Origin: Agrostemma githago
Taxonomy: Eukaryota; Streptophyta; Magnoliopsida; Caryophyllales; Caryophyllaceae
Assembly (NCBI GenBank): GCA_958450325.1
Contig: OY288250.1
Span: 45,854,683-45,918,682 of the forward strand
Direction: 5' to 3'
Length of the DNA stretch: 64,000 nucleotides
The translations under genes and the position numbers were made by a program. This document shows, in pieces, positions 11,759 to 22,490 of the stretch. The notes under the pieces are model-generated. The model had not been told where the DNA came from, searched no databases, and saw only the letters and a program-made list of their open reading frames with translations. Position 1 is the stretch's first letter. Each line of letters starts with the position of its first letter.

Positions 11759-13388
11759 TGATAAGTGTAGTTTGTAGTGCCTAATTTGTTATGTTTTGGT
11801 CCCGTTTTCCTTGTGGAATCGCTCTTTGGAGCGATTTCTGGGCTACTCATGCTTCCTTTAGTTCATTTTAGGTTCCCGAGACCGTTCATGGAGAATTGGA
11901 ACGATTCCGACTCGTTTCATACACTTTTGGAGCCAACGAAGAGAAGGAACGATCACTTGGTGCCTTGGATTCGATCCCGAGACCTTGGGACCCATTCCCG
12001 AGCCCCTTAGACTCGACCCCGAGCTCCTAGATTCGATGAGAAACCCATGAGAAGCAAGGAGAAGCAAGGAGGGACCTTAGATCTCATATTGGAGGCCTAG
12101 AGACCTTTCCCGGCCGAGAACAAGTGCCTTCTCGGTCGGGAAGGAGTGCAAGAAAGAGCAGGCCACTGGAGGGACCGTCTCGGCCGAGACCAAACTCGTC
12201 TCGGGCGAGACCACACCGTCTCGGGCGAGACCACATCCATCTCGGCCGAGATGGACCCAGAAATGGGCTGTTTCGCTTTTCTCGCCTCCCTTACTCTTGG
12301 AACCTTATATATACTCTTCCCTTGTTTTGTTAAGCTTATGTGAGACATTAGACACTAAACCCTAGATTATTTTAGCATAGATTAGCATAGATTAGTGTAG
12401 ATTAGTCTTTAGATTATCGTTAATCTTAGATTACTCCTTGTATTAAGTGAATTCTTCAAGATCTCCACCAAGATTGACAACCTTGGGTGATTGTTTTGGG
12501 TTTTCTCTTTTATACAAGTTTTCATTCTTCCATTCATCTTGTTAGTAGGTATAATCTTCTTTTCTCTTCTCTTAATCTTGTTCTTTCATTAAAGTTTGAA
12601 TCTTTGTTGATTGTTTTGTTCATTGTTCATAGTTTTACTAGTTTCATTATGTTTGTTTTGATTGTTATGTTGTTTCATCTTATTAATGTTAGTTTTCCTT
12701 TAGATATGTTGGAGTAGTATCTTGCTAGGGTTAGTAAGGTGATTTGGGTGTTAATGGATGATTAAGGGATTGTTGGAGATGTTGGTGGAAGATTTGGGTT
12801 TCCCCTTGGTTTGATGCTTATCACATGTTTGTTGAAATGCTTGAATGACTAGTATGTGCATATGCTTGTTTTTCTTGCTTTTCTCTTATGGGTGATAGTT
12901 TGTTTGCGGGTTCGGTTCCCTCATTAAGTTGCGAGAGCCCGGTGAGGACGACCCCTAGGTCGGTCTAAGTTGCGAGAGCCCGGATGCGACCTAGGCCTAT
13001 AGCATGCTAGTACCCCGTTTGTCGTGTGTGTCGCCAAGGTGGGTTTTAGGATGAACCTCTAGGTGAGTCTAAGTTGCGAGGGCCCGGACATTACCTAGAT
13101 TACCCTACTACCTCCTTCACTCTAGTTCTCCCTCGACCATTCCATTACCCCTTTGACCCCGACCTAATCCTAGCCCGTTCTCCTTTGTTTGTTTCCTTTG
13201 TTTAGACCTTAGATTAGTCCATAGCCATCCCCCTTAGACTAGCTCGTCTCGAACATAGTCCTAGACCGTAGCATACCATAGTCCATCCTCCCGTCCCTGT
13301 GGATTCGACCCGACTTACCCTAGCTACCCTAATTAGGTATAGCCGGTTTTGTTTGACGGTTGGAATCCACGACAAATCCCTCCCATCA
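11759..13388 (+). repeat. 5' LTR of element B (1630 bp)
   Basis: Starts TGATAAGTGTAG and ends CCCATCA, with TG...CA termini. It contains the palindrome array and TATA box (12111-12313), gattag-rich short repeats near 12370-12440, and repeated GTTGCGAGAGCCCGG blocks (about 12930-13090). Confidence 0.92.
12111..12313 (+). promoter_or_regulatory. LTR promoter of B: phased palindromes and TATA box
   Basis: CG-cored palindromes (CTCGGCCGAG, TCTCGGGCGAGA, CTCGGTCGGG) are centred at 12113.5, 12135.5, 12183.5, 12204.5, 12224.5 and 12245.5 (spacings 22, 48, 21, 20, 21). TATATATA at 12306-12313 is centred 64 bp after the last one. Confidence 0.7.
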
Positions 13389-13391
13389 AAT

Positions 13392-13409
13392 TGGCGCCGT
13401 TGCCGGGGA
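13392..13409 (+). other. Primer binding site, tRNA-Asp type (element B)
   Basis: TGGCGCCGTTGCCGGGGA lies three bases after the LTR end, identical to that of C, D and E. Confidence 0.9.
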
Positions 13410-13594
13410 CGGCGTAGTTTAGACTTTTGTTTGCTTAGTTTTGGACTTTGTTCTTGATTTTTGTGTTCTCTTCTCCTTGTGCATCTCCGTTTCTCTTCTT
13501 GTGTGTTACTCTCCCTTCCTAGTGCCTCACAAGCACTAGGCTACTAACGTTTGCTCAAGTGCTTCTAGCTCATCCTAGGTACCAAAGCAACGTT

Positions 13595-14842
13595 ATGGAC
13601 ATGGCGCGTCCAAGCTACCATCAATCATCACGGGACAACTATGGGGCGAATTACCAAAACCCACAATTTCACCAACCATATCAACCTCATCAACAATCTT
13701 ATGAACGCTCTTCTTATGGTTACCAAGAAAGTTGTCAAGGATCGTTCCCACATCCTAACAACTACCAAACACCCTCACATAACCCACAACCAAATATCCT
13801 TGCGACTTGTCAAATGTTGGCCCAAACACAAGGGAGCCAACATGAGATGATGATGTTATTGCAAAAGGGTCAACAATTGATGTTGACTCAAATACAAGGG
13901 GTTGAAAGGGAGCTCAAGGCCCAAATAGGAGTGCAAGATGCTCGCATTAATGCATTCATGGCCCATATCACGATGTCGGCCACTCGAGATCCACAACATG
14001 TTGAGGAAGGTTCATTTGGGCAAGAAGGTCGGGTGCCTCCCCAAGAAAGTCAACCCAACCTTGAAGCTACAAATGAAGAAGAGAGGGTCGATCAAGAGAC
14101 CATTGTTGATTGTTGCTTGGGAGGTGAAGATAGGGGAAGAATAGAGGGAGTTGAAGCTTCAAGGGCCAACAATGAGGAGGGGAGTGAACATGATTCTCAA
14201 GATAACTCTTGGGGAGCCGATGTATTGACTATCAAATTGGATTTGTTCGATTTTCTTCGTGATGAAACGGATCTAGACAATCCAAGGCCAAGTGAAGACA
14301 TACCTCCTCTAGGCCATATTGACAAGGTGAGTGAAAAGGAGCGCAATACTTGGGAAAAAGAAGTAGATGCCTTGGAACTTGCTTTGTATGGGAATTTGGA
14401 GGATCCTAAAGCCTCCAGTGAAGAAAACATGATGCCTTCTCCTCCTCTACCGCACTCGATGCCTAGTCCTTTCTTTTGTGAGACGGTTGGTGAAGAGGAT
14501 CCTTGTCGGGCGGTGGAAAAGAGTTCCACTCTCGACCCCGTAGAAGAAGCGACACCCCTAGGGTGTGATCTCCCAAATCATGACACCGAGCACGACTCTA
14601 GACCACTATACCTACCGGATGGTCATAAGAGTCGTAGCTATGTTGGTTCCGAAGACCCGGAAGATCACGAGAACCCCGAGCATAATGAAGATGATCGCTT
14701 CTTCCCTCCGACTTGGAAACTTTTGGGAGTGGCTAGGCTCGGCCATGTGAGCTTCAGTGAAGATGTTGCTAGAGCATTTGACTTACTCCTTCGAGCTCTT
14801 GATGGCTATGGAGGTGTAGTTGGTGAGAGTATCTTATTGTAA
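13595..14842 (+). CDS. Gag-like protein of Athila-like element B, function unknown
   Basis: An intact frame of 415 residues from the first ATG after the primer site. From the N-terminus it has a Gln/His/Tyr/Pro/Asn-rich low-complexity segment (about 1-90), a Gln/Met-rich segment with coiled-coil character (about 95-150) and a long acidic region (about 160-370). The C-terminal end is conserved (AFDLLLRALDGYG) and shared with C and E. No CCHC knuckle, protease, RT or integrase follows. Its position suggests gag. It is intact in two of four copies although the elements lack pol, so it may matter for mobilisation in trans. I know no named domain that fits. Confidence 0.75.
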   Translation: MDMARPSYHQSSRDNYGANYQNPQFHQPYQPHQQSYERSSYGYQESCQGSFPHPNNYQTPSHNPQPNILATCQMLAQTQGSQHEMMMLLQKGQQLMLTQIQGVERELKAQIGVQDARINAFMAHITMSATRDPQHVEEGSFGQEGRVPPQESQPNLEATNEEERVDQETIVDCCLGGEDRGRIEGVEASRANNEEGSEHDSQDNSWGADVLTIKLDLFDFLRDETDLDNPRPSEDIPPLGHIDKVSEKERNTWEKEVDALELALYGNLEDPKASSEENMMPSPPLPHSMPSPFFCETVGEEDPCRAVEKSSTLDPVEEATPLGCDLPNHDTEHDSRPLYLPDGHKSRSYVGSEDPEDHENPEHNEDDRFFPPTWKLLGVARLGHVSFSEDVARAFDLLLRALDGYGGVVGESILL

Positions 14843-15131
14843 ATATCTCTTTTTCTTTTCTTTTGTGCTTGTATTTGTGTTCATGTTTGTTTGTATAATT
14901 TTGTTTCTAGGATTTGTTAGCCTTTGTGAAATTCTTGTTTATTTGGATTGTTGATGAGCGATGTGAGGGAGGGAATTTGATGTTGTATTTGAGCTTATTG
15001 TCATAGGTGTGAAGTGAAGATGATTCCTAGAGAGGAATGGTTAATGATAGAGCTTGGATCGTGAGTATGAAAGTCAGTTTTTGAAGCTTCGGTGAAGCTT
15101 TTGGGGTTTTGGAGGTCAAGAAGACCCATCT

Positions 15132-15356
15132 CGGGCGGGAAGGGAGCTTCCCGACCGGGAAGGATATGCCATCCCGACCGGGAACGAGCCGTCCCGATCG
15201 GGATGGAGGTGCAAAAATTGGAGCTTGCTGGAGTGCCGTCCCGACCGGGACGAGTGTGTCTTCCCGATCGGGACCATCCATCCCGACCGGGATGGTCCCC
15301 TTTCTCCTCTTTTGGCCTCTTCTTCGACATTTGAGCCCACCCAACCGTTGTATACC
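15132..15356 (+). promoter_or_regulatory. Internal palindrome array plus TATA-like box (element B)
   Basis: Seven palindromes (CGGGCG, CGACCG or CGATCG cores) are centred at 15134.5, 15154.5, 15177.5, 15197.5, 15244.5, 15267.5 and 15286.5 (spacings 20, 23, 20, 47, 23, 19). A TATA-like GTATACCCCC lies 66 bp beyond the last. The array follows the gag-like ORF and points the same way as the LTR promoter. Confidence 0.6.
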
Positions 15357-16225
15357 CCCACCCAACCTCCCTACCCATCCTTGCTCATGTCATATGACCC
15401 TTACACTTCATTTACATACCCTCACCTCATTTCTCTTCCCTTTACACCGAGTTTCACATCGAATCCTACCCCTCTTACACCATTACTACCTCAACCATGC
15501 GGTTCTATCAAGTTTGAAGAGGAATAGCATTGACGAAGACAAGCCTTGTGCCTATATTGATCTATGAGACGATGGAGCGAGTGAGTTGCTAACCTATTGG
15601 TACGGCAACTATCCTTTCTTTCCCGTCTTTTATAGCTTGTTTTCTTTCGTGTTTATTCCCTTCCCCTTGCACACCTTTGTGTCTTGAGGTCATGGTGGCC
15701 CTCGGGGCCTTGGTATATGTTGCTCCCGACTCTCGATGATGTGATTACATCGAGAGTCATTTCAAAAATCCAAATTTTACAAGTTTTTCACCATTTTTTT
15801 GGTTGGATTTAGTCGGATTTAGGCGGAATCCGGGCTAGGTGACTTGATTACACCTAGCCCTCTCCTCCCATTTCCTTTTATTTCCTTCTTTTTATTTCTT
15901 CCCCCATCCATATCTTTTCTTGTCTTGGCCCATGGTGACTTGATTACACCCCGGCCGGACACCTTCTACCATTTTCTTCACTTTATTTTTGATTTGTTAG
16001 CTTTATTTTCGTAGTTTCTTTTCTTTTTCTTTTGTCTCTCCGCACACTACGATCGAGCATGAGGACATGGCTCGGTTTAAGTGTGGGGGAGCAATATTCT
16101 AGGGTAGTTAGCTTTATTTTCTTAGTTTTTCGAAAAATTCTTCAAAAAAAACCCTAAAAATTTGAAAAAATTCACAAAAATCAAAAAGATTTTCTTTTTG
16201 TGTGTTTTTATTTTGTGTCGTTGTG
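15357..16225 (+). other. Non-coding region of B after the internal array
   Basis: No convincing ORF. It has pyrimidine-rich tracts and a polypurine block aagtgtgggggagca (about 16079-16093) that matches the terminal polypurine tract of C. It ends abruptly around 16226 at the junction with C. Confidence 0.65.
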
Positions 16226-16470
16226 TCGGGATTGGGTCCCATGGTCTCGGAGTCGATTCCAAGGCATCGAGTCATCTTTCCTTAGCCTCGTTGGCTCCAA
16301 AATGTGTATGTATTGAGTCGGAATCGTTCCTACTCTTCATGAACGGTCTCGGGAATCTGAAACGAACTAAAGGAAGCATAAGTAGCCCATAAACCGCTCC
16401 AAAGGAGCGATTCTACAAGGAAAATGGGACCAAAACACTACGAAATAGGCACTACAAACTACACTTATCA
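16226..16470 (-). repeat. 3' LTR fragment of element C
   Basis: Matches the start of the C 5' LTR (22246-22490) with about six differences. Ends at TGATAAGTG on the minus strand. Confidence 0.9.
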
Positions 16471-16485
16471 ACTCCCCCACACTTA
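16471..16485 (-). other. Polypurine tract of element C
   Basis: The minus strand reads AAGTGTGGGGGAGT directly before the LTR start TGATAAGTG, the normal place for plus-strand priming. The B copy of this block is internal (near 16085). Confidence 0.8.
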
Positions 16486-18940
16486 ACCCTTACTCGCCCT
16501 CGAGTAAGCACATACTATCTACCTAATTAGCCGAGTGGGTATTAGCGCACCCTACGCCCCTTCAACTCACGCGAGTGCACTTAGAGGACAAGTGCACTCC
16601 GCAAGGCAAGTTGGGTCTTGCGACAAAACTGTGGATGCAGCCGGACACGAAACACATAAACAAACAAACACACAAACAGACACACAGACGGTTGCACCCA
16701 AAACAAAAGAAATACCGCTTCCCTCTAAAAGCGGTGAATGAAACACCGGTTTAGGACTCGAGGTAAGTGACAACGTTCCCAAGCTAGCAATACAAACCAA
16801 GGTGGACTAAACCCTAATAGTATGACGAAAAAGCAACAAAAACGTTGGTGACTTACCTAGGTCCTCCTAACTTTCTAAAAACGTACTACGGGACGATCGG
16901 CGGAGTGGAAAAATGAAGAACCACGGTGTTAGTCGACACTGTAGGTAAGTGAGACCCCGCCCCCTTTAGCGTGAGCCAAGAGGGTCGTCCCGTGTCCAAA
17001 ACCGCCTAACTAGTCCAAGTAAAAAGGTGGAAAACATGCAAAATGAGGGAAGACCGACTAATGCCGCTATCATCCTTCCTCGGGACTCGGTCCTTTGGTA
17101 GGCTCTTCATGGAAAAAGTCGGAAAAAGGCTTATTTTGAGAGGTAGGGGTTATTTTTGTGAATCGGGTTTTCTATTGGCATTTTCTCTTTTCTTTTGCAT
17201 TTTTGCTTTGTTTTTGCCATGCCATTCTTTTTTTTTCTTCTTTTCTATTTTCTTTTGGCTTTTTGTGCCTTTTCTTTTTCTTCAATCTTTTCTTTCTTTC
17301 ATTTTCTTTTCTTAGCCCTTTTTGGCTTGATTCGGCTTTTTGGCATTCCTTAGTAACAAGAAAGAGAGATTTCAACAATTTGCATTTTTATTGTGTGGAT
17401 TTGTGTAGGAGGTAGGGGAATGGGTATGTCGGGACGACGTCTTCCCTTCCTACTCGCAAAAAGGGGAGAACTTGGACTAATCAAACGATCCTAGACGCGG
17501 TCACCTAAGGGACGAGACTCGGCAACCAAGGTCTTTTCACACCGTGGGTGGTCATAATGGTCAAAATGCAAATCCCGTAGTAAATCCCTAGTAAGCAAGG
17601 TGGACTCAAGGTAAAGGACCAACGAAATCATTGATTTAGGGTCATTCTACTAGATTAAAGCCCAAGAATCAATTTATGCAACTAGGAAGGGAAAGTTAGA
17701 CACTCACACACTAGCCTCTAAACCGGGTTTTCGAAAACGTTTACACACAAGACACACAACAAAACACAAAACAAAGACACAACGAAAGTGAAAGAAAAAG
17801 AGACGAAACAAAACAAAACAAAAGAAAGAGAAACAACACAAAAACAAAACAAACACCACCCCGATCTTCAAACAAGTCTCCAAATCCACCACAATCTTTA
17901 CAAAGCTCCTCCCGAGCACACATCAACACAACTTTCTCCAAACTTCACAAGAAATAAAGAGGGGAAAAAGGGATAGAAGATGTTACCGGATGTCTTCAAA
18001 GCTTTTCAAAATTAACGGTGGTTAAGCAACCTAAAAGGAGAAAGGGAGGCAAAACACGCACACAAACAAATATACGACACAAAGATACGAAATGAAAACA
18101 TAAAAGAGAAAATCTTTTTGATTTTTGTGAAAAATTTTCAAATTTTTAGGGATTTTTAAGATTTTTTTCGAAAAACAAAGAAAATAAACTAAACTATACT
18201 AGAATATCGCTCCCCCACACTTAAATCGAGCCATGTCCTCATGTTTGCTCGTAGGGTGCGGAGAGACAAGAGAAGCAAAAAAAACTACGAAAATAAAGCT
18301 AAAAATCAAAAATAAAGTGAAGAAAAGGTAGAAGGTGTCCGGCCGGGGTGAAATCAAGTCACCATGGGCCGAGACAAGAAAGAGATATGGATGGGGGAAG
18401 AAAAATAAAAAGAAGGAAATAAAAGGAAATGGGAGGGGAGGGCTAGGTGTAATCACGTCACCTAGCCCGGATTCCGCCTAAATCCGACTAAATCCAACAA
18501 AAAGGGGTGAAAAACTTGAAAAAATTTGGATTTTGAAAATGACTCTCGATGTAGTCACGTCATCGAGAGTCGGGAGCAACCATATGCCAAGGCCTCGAAG
18601 GCCACCATGACACCACGACACAAAAGTGTACAAGGGGAAGGGGAGTAAACAAAGGAAAACAAGCATTAAAAGACGGAAAAGGAAGGATAGTTGCCGTACC
18701 ATAGGTTAGCAACTCACTCTCACCATCGTCTCATAGATCAATATAGGTACTTGCTTGTCTTCATCATTGCTATTCCGCTTCGATCTCGATAAGCCCGCAT
18801 GGTAGAGGTAGTAATGGTGCGAGGGGGGTAGGATTCGATGTGAAACTCGGTGTAAAGGGGAAGAGAAACGAGGTGAGGGTATGTAAATGAAGTGTAAGGG
18901 TCGTATGACATGAGCAAGGATGGGTAGGGAGGTTGGGTGG
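16486..18940 (-). other. Non-coding 3' internal region of element C
   Basis: No credible gene. Collinear with 1-2275 of D, including the T-rich tract (about 17150-17310), A-rich tract (about 17755-17850) and polypurine-type block near 18209-18224. There is no remnant of pol. Confidence 0.7.
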
Positions 18941-18943
18941 GGG

Positions 18944-19167
18944 TATACAATGGTTGGGTGGGCTCAAATGTCAAAGAAGAGGCCAAAAGAGGAGAAAAGG
19001 GACCATCCCGGTCGGGAAGGGTGGTCCCGATCGGGATGATGAACCCTTCCCGATCGGGAAGCCTCCTTCCCGGTCGGGAAGCCACTCCAGAATGCTCCAA
19101 TTTTTGCACCTCCATCCCGATCGGGAAGCCTTCTTCCCGGTCGGGGTGGCATACCCTTCCCGGTCGG
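18944..19167 (-). promoter_or_regulatory. Internal palindrome array plus TATA-like box (element C)
   Basis: Seven TCCCGRTCGGGA-type palindromes are centred at 19011.5, 19030.5, 19053.5, 19073.5, 19120.5, 19140.5 and 19163.5 (spacings 19, 23, 20, 47, 20, 23). The minus strand has GTATACCCCC with TATA centred at 18945.5, 66 bp from the nearest palindrome. Confidence 0.6.
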
Positions 19168-19446
19168 GAAGGGTGTTCATGACTCCCAAAACCTCAAAAG
19201 CTTCGACGAAGCTTCAAAAACCGACTTCCATTCCCACGATCCAAGCTCTATCATTATCTACTCTCCTCTAGGGTTCACCTTTCCTTCACACCTATCAGAA
19301 TGAACTCAAATACAACATCAAATTCCCTCCCTCACATCGCTCATCAAAAATCCAAACGAACAAGAATTCCACAGAAACTAACAAGTCCTAAACACAAACA
19401 TAAACACAAATACAAGCACAAAAGAAAAGAAAAAGAGATATTTACA

Positions 19447-20679
19447 CTAAATACTCTCACCAACAACGCCTCCATAGCCATCTAGAGCTCGAAGGAGTAA
19501 GTCAAATGCCTTAGCAACATCTTCATTTAAGCTCACATGGCCGAGCCTAGCCACTCCCAAAAGTTTCCAAGTCGGAGGGAAGAAGCGATCGTCTTCTTTA
19601 TACTCGGGGTTCTCGTGATCTTCCGGGTCTTCGGAACCATGATAGCGACGACTCTTATGACCATCCGGTAGGTATAGTGGTCTAGAGTCGTGCTCGGTGT
19701 CATGATGTGGGAGATCACACCCTAGAGGTGTCGCTTCTTCTACGGGGTCGAGAGTGGAACTCTTTTCCACCGCCCGACAAGGATCCTCTTCACCAACCGT
19801 CTCACAAGACAAAGGGCTAGACATCGAGTGCGTTAGAGGAGGAGAAGGCATCAAGTTTTCTTCATTGGAGGCTTTAGGATTCTCCAATCCCCCATACAAG
19901 GCAAGTTCCAAGGCATCTACTTCTTTTTCCCAAGTATTGCGCTCCTTTTCACTCACCTTGTCTATATGGCCTAGAGAAGGTATGTCTTCATTTGGCTTTG
20001 GATTGTCTAGTGGTTCATCACGAAGAAAATCGAACAAATCCAATTTTATCGCCAATACATCGGCTCCCCAAGAGTTATCTCGAGAATCATGTTCACTCCC
20101 CTCCTCATTGTTGGCCCTTGAAGCCTCAACTTCCTCTATTCTTCCCTCATCTTCACTGCCTAAGCAACACTCAACAATGACCTCTTGATCGACCCTCGCT
20201 TCTTCATTTGTGGCTTCAAGATTGGGTTGAGAAACCCGACCATGCCCAAATGAACCTTCCTCAACATGTAGTGGAGCTCGAGTGGCCGACATCGTGATAT
20301 GGGCCATGAATGCATTGATGCGAGCATCTTGCACCTCTATTTGGGCCTTGAGCTCCCTTTCAATCCCTTGCATGTGAGTCATCATCACTTGTTGAGTCTT
20401 TTGCAATAGAACTATCGCCTCATGTTGACTCTTAAGCAATAGAGACATCGTTTGACAAGTCTCAACCAAGTTGGGATCTTGTGGTCGCGGGTTGTGTGAG
20501 GGTGTTTGGTAGTTGTTAGGATGTTGGAATGATCCTTGACAACTTTCTTGGTAACCATAAGGAGGGCGTTCATAAGATTGTTGATGAGGTTGATATGGTT
20601 GGTGAAATCTCGGGACTTGGCCATTTGCCCCAAAGTTGTCCCGTGATGATTGATGGTAGCTTAGACGAGCCATGTCCAT
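19447..20679 (-). CDS. Gag-like protein of element C, function unknown
   Basis: An intact frame of about 410 residues, closely related to the protein of B with small insertions and deletions. It has the same order: Gln/His/Tyr/Pro-rich N-terminus, coiled-coil segment with KAQIEVQDARINAFMAH, acidic middle, and the conserved FDLLLRALDGYG end followed by GVVGESI. The start is the first ATG, placed as in B. No enzymatic domain is seen. Confidence 0.75.
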   Translation of the reverse strand: MDMARLSYHQSSRDNFGANGQVPRFHQPYQPHQQSYERPPYGYQESCQGSFQHPNNYQTPSHNPRPQDPNLVETCQTMSLLLKSQHEAIVLLQKTQQVMMTHMQGIERELKAQIEVQDARINAFMAHITMSATRAPLHVEEGSFGHGRVSQPNLEATNEEARVDQEVIVECCLGSEDEGRIEEVEASRANNEEGSEHDSRDNSWGADVLAIKLDLFDFLRDEPLDNPKPNEDIPSLGHIDKVSEKERNTWEKEVDALELALYGGLENPKASNEENLMPSPPLTHSMSSPLSCETVGEEDPCRAVEKSSTLDPVEEATPLGCDLPHHDTEHDSRPLYLPDGHKSRRYHGSEDPEDHENPEYKEDDRFFPPTWKLLGVARLGHVSLNEDVAKAFDLLLRALDGYGGVVGESI

Positions 20680-20864
20680 AACGTCGCTTTGGTACCTAGG
20701 ATGAGCTAGAAGCACTTGAGCAAACGTTAGTATCCTAGTGCTTTTGAGGCACTAGGAAGAGAGAGTAGCACACAAGAAGAAAAACGGAGATACACAAGGA
20801 GAAGAGAACACAAAAATCAAGAACAAAGTCCCAAACTAAGCAAACAAAAGTCTAAACTACGCCG

Positions 20865-20882
20865 TCCCCGGCAACGGCGCCA
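20865..20882 (-). other. Primer binding site, tRNA-Asp type (element C)
   Basis: The minus strand reads TGGCGCCGTTGCCGGGGA, three bases from the LTR end at 20886. Confidence 0.9.
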
Positions 20883-20885
20883 ATT

Positions 20886-22490
20886 TGATGGGAGAGATTT
20901 GTCGTGAATCCCAACCGTCAAATAAAACCAACTAACCTAACTAGGGTAGCTAGGGTAAGTCGGGTCGAATCCACAGGGATGGGAGGTCGGACTAAGGTAT
21001 GCTACGGTCTAGGACTAAGTTCGAGACAAGCTATTCTAAGGGGAAGGCTAAAGACTAAACTAGGTCTAAATAAAGGAAACAAACAAAGGAGAACGGGCTA
21101 GGGTTAGGTCGGGGTCAAAGGGGTAACGGAATGGTCGAAGGAGAACTAGAGGCAAAGGAGGTGGTAGGGTAATCTAGGTAATGCCCGGGCTCTCGCAACT
21201 TAGACTCACCTAGAGATTCCACCTAAAACCCAACTCGGCGACACAGCACAAACGGAGTACTAGCATGCTATAGACCTAGGTCGAATCCGGGCTCTCGCGA
21301 CTTAGACCGGCCTAAGGGTCGTCCTCACCGGGCTCTCGCAACTTAATGAGGGGACCGAACCCACAAACAACTAATACCCACAAGAGAAAGGCAAGAAAAC
21401 AAGCATTCGTACATACTTAGTCATTCAAGCAATTCAACAAACATGTGATGTGCAACAAACCAAGGAGAAACCCAAATCTTCCACCAACAACTCCAACAAT
21501 CCCTTAATCATCCAATTAACACCCTAATCACCATACTAACCCTAGCAAGAACACTACTCTAACATATCTAAACTAAAACTATCACTAATAAGAGGAATCA
21601 AACCAAACAACAAAACTAACATAATGAAACTATCAAGAATGAAGAACTAAACACTAACAAGAACTAAAGATTCAAACTTGATTAATAAAACAATGAACAA
21701 GAGAAAGGAAAAGATATTATACCAAACTAGAAGATGAAAAGAAGAAAGAAACTTGCATAAATGGAAGAACCCAAAACAAACATCCAAGTTTGTCAAGCTT
21801 GGTGAAGATCTTGAAGAATTCCCAAATTACAAGTATTAATCTATGATTAACGATAATCTAAGAACTAATCTACACTAATCTATGCTAATCTATCTAGGGT
21901 TTAGTCTCTTATAGAGTGCATAAGATAACCTAATAAGGGAAGAGTATATATAGGGTTACAAATGAAAAGGAGAAGAAAAGAATTGAAGGCGGGCGAGCTG
22001 GAGCTTTTCCCGGTCGGGAAAGAAATTCCCGATCGGGATTATGGGAATTCCCGATCGGGATTTTATGTTCCCGATCCGGAACAGCCCCCAGTAGCTGCAC
22101 TTCGTTCCTCCTTCATCCCGGACGGGATGAGGCCATACCCGTCCGGGAAGAGTCTTGTAGGCCTCCAATTTGAACTATTTGGTCCCTCCTTGGTTCTCAT
22201 GGACTTCCCATCGATTCTCGGGACTCGGGATCGGGTCTTGAAGGCTCGGGATTGGGTTCCAAGGTCTCGGGGTCGATTCCAAGGCATCGAGTCATCTTTC
22301 CTTAGCTTCGTTGGCTCCAAAATGTGTATGTATTGAGTCGGAATCGCTCCTACTCTTCATGAACGGTCTCGGGAACCTGAAACGAACTAAAGGAAGCATA
22401 AGTAGCCCATAAACCGCTCCAAAGGAGCGATTCTACAAGGAAAATGGGACCAAAACACTACGAAATAGGCACTACAAACTACACTTATCA
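20886..22490 (-). repeat. 5' LTR of element C (1605 bp)
   Basis: TG at 22490 and CA at 20886 on the minus strand. Its layout matches the B LTR. The palindrome region uses TCCCGATCGGGA units instead of TCTCGGGCGAGA. Confidence 0.9.
21945..22145 (-). promoter_or_regulatory. LTR promoter of C: phased palindromes and TATA box
   Basis: Palindromes are centred at 22013.5, 22032.5, 22054.5, 22074.5, 22121.5 and 22142.5 (spacings 19, 22, 20, 47, 21). TATATATA at 21945-21952 lies downstream on the minus strand, 65 bp from the nearest palindrome. Confidence 0.68.

Larger units (their letters stand above)
16226..22490 (-). mobile_element. Athila-like LTR retrotransposon C (minus strand)
   Basis: On the minus strand: complete 5' LTR 22490-20886, primer site, intact gag-like ORF, internal array, non-coding region, polypurine tract at 16485-16471, and the first 245 bp of the 3' LTR (16470-16226). 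The rest of the 3' LTR is missing. It lies inverted inside B. The junction at 16226-16228 has tcg/tcggg microhomology between B's internal sequence and C's LTR, pointing to a deletion. The 245-bp LTR overlap differs at about 6 positions. Confidence 0.88.
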
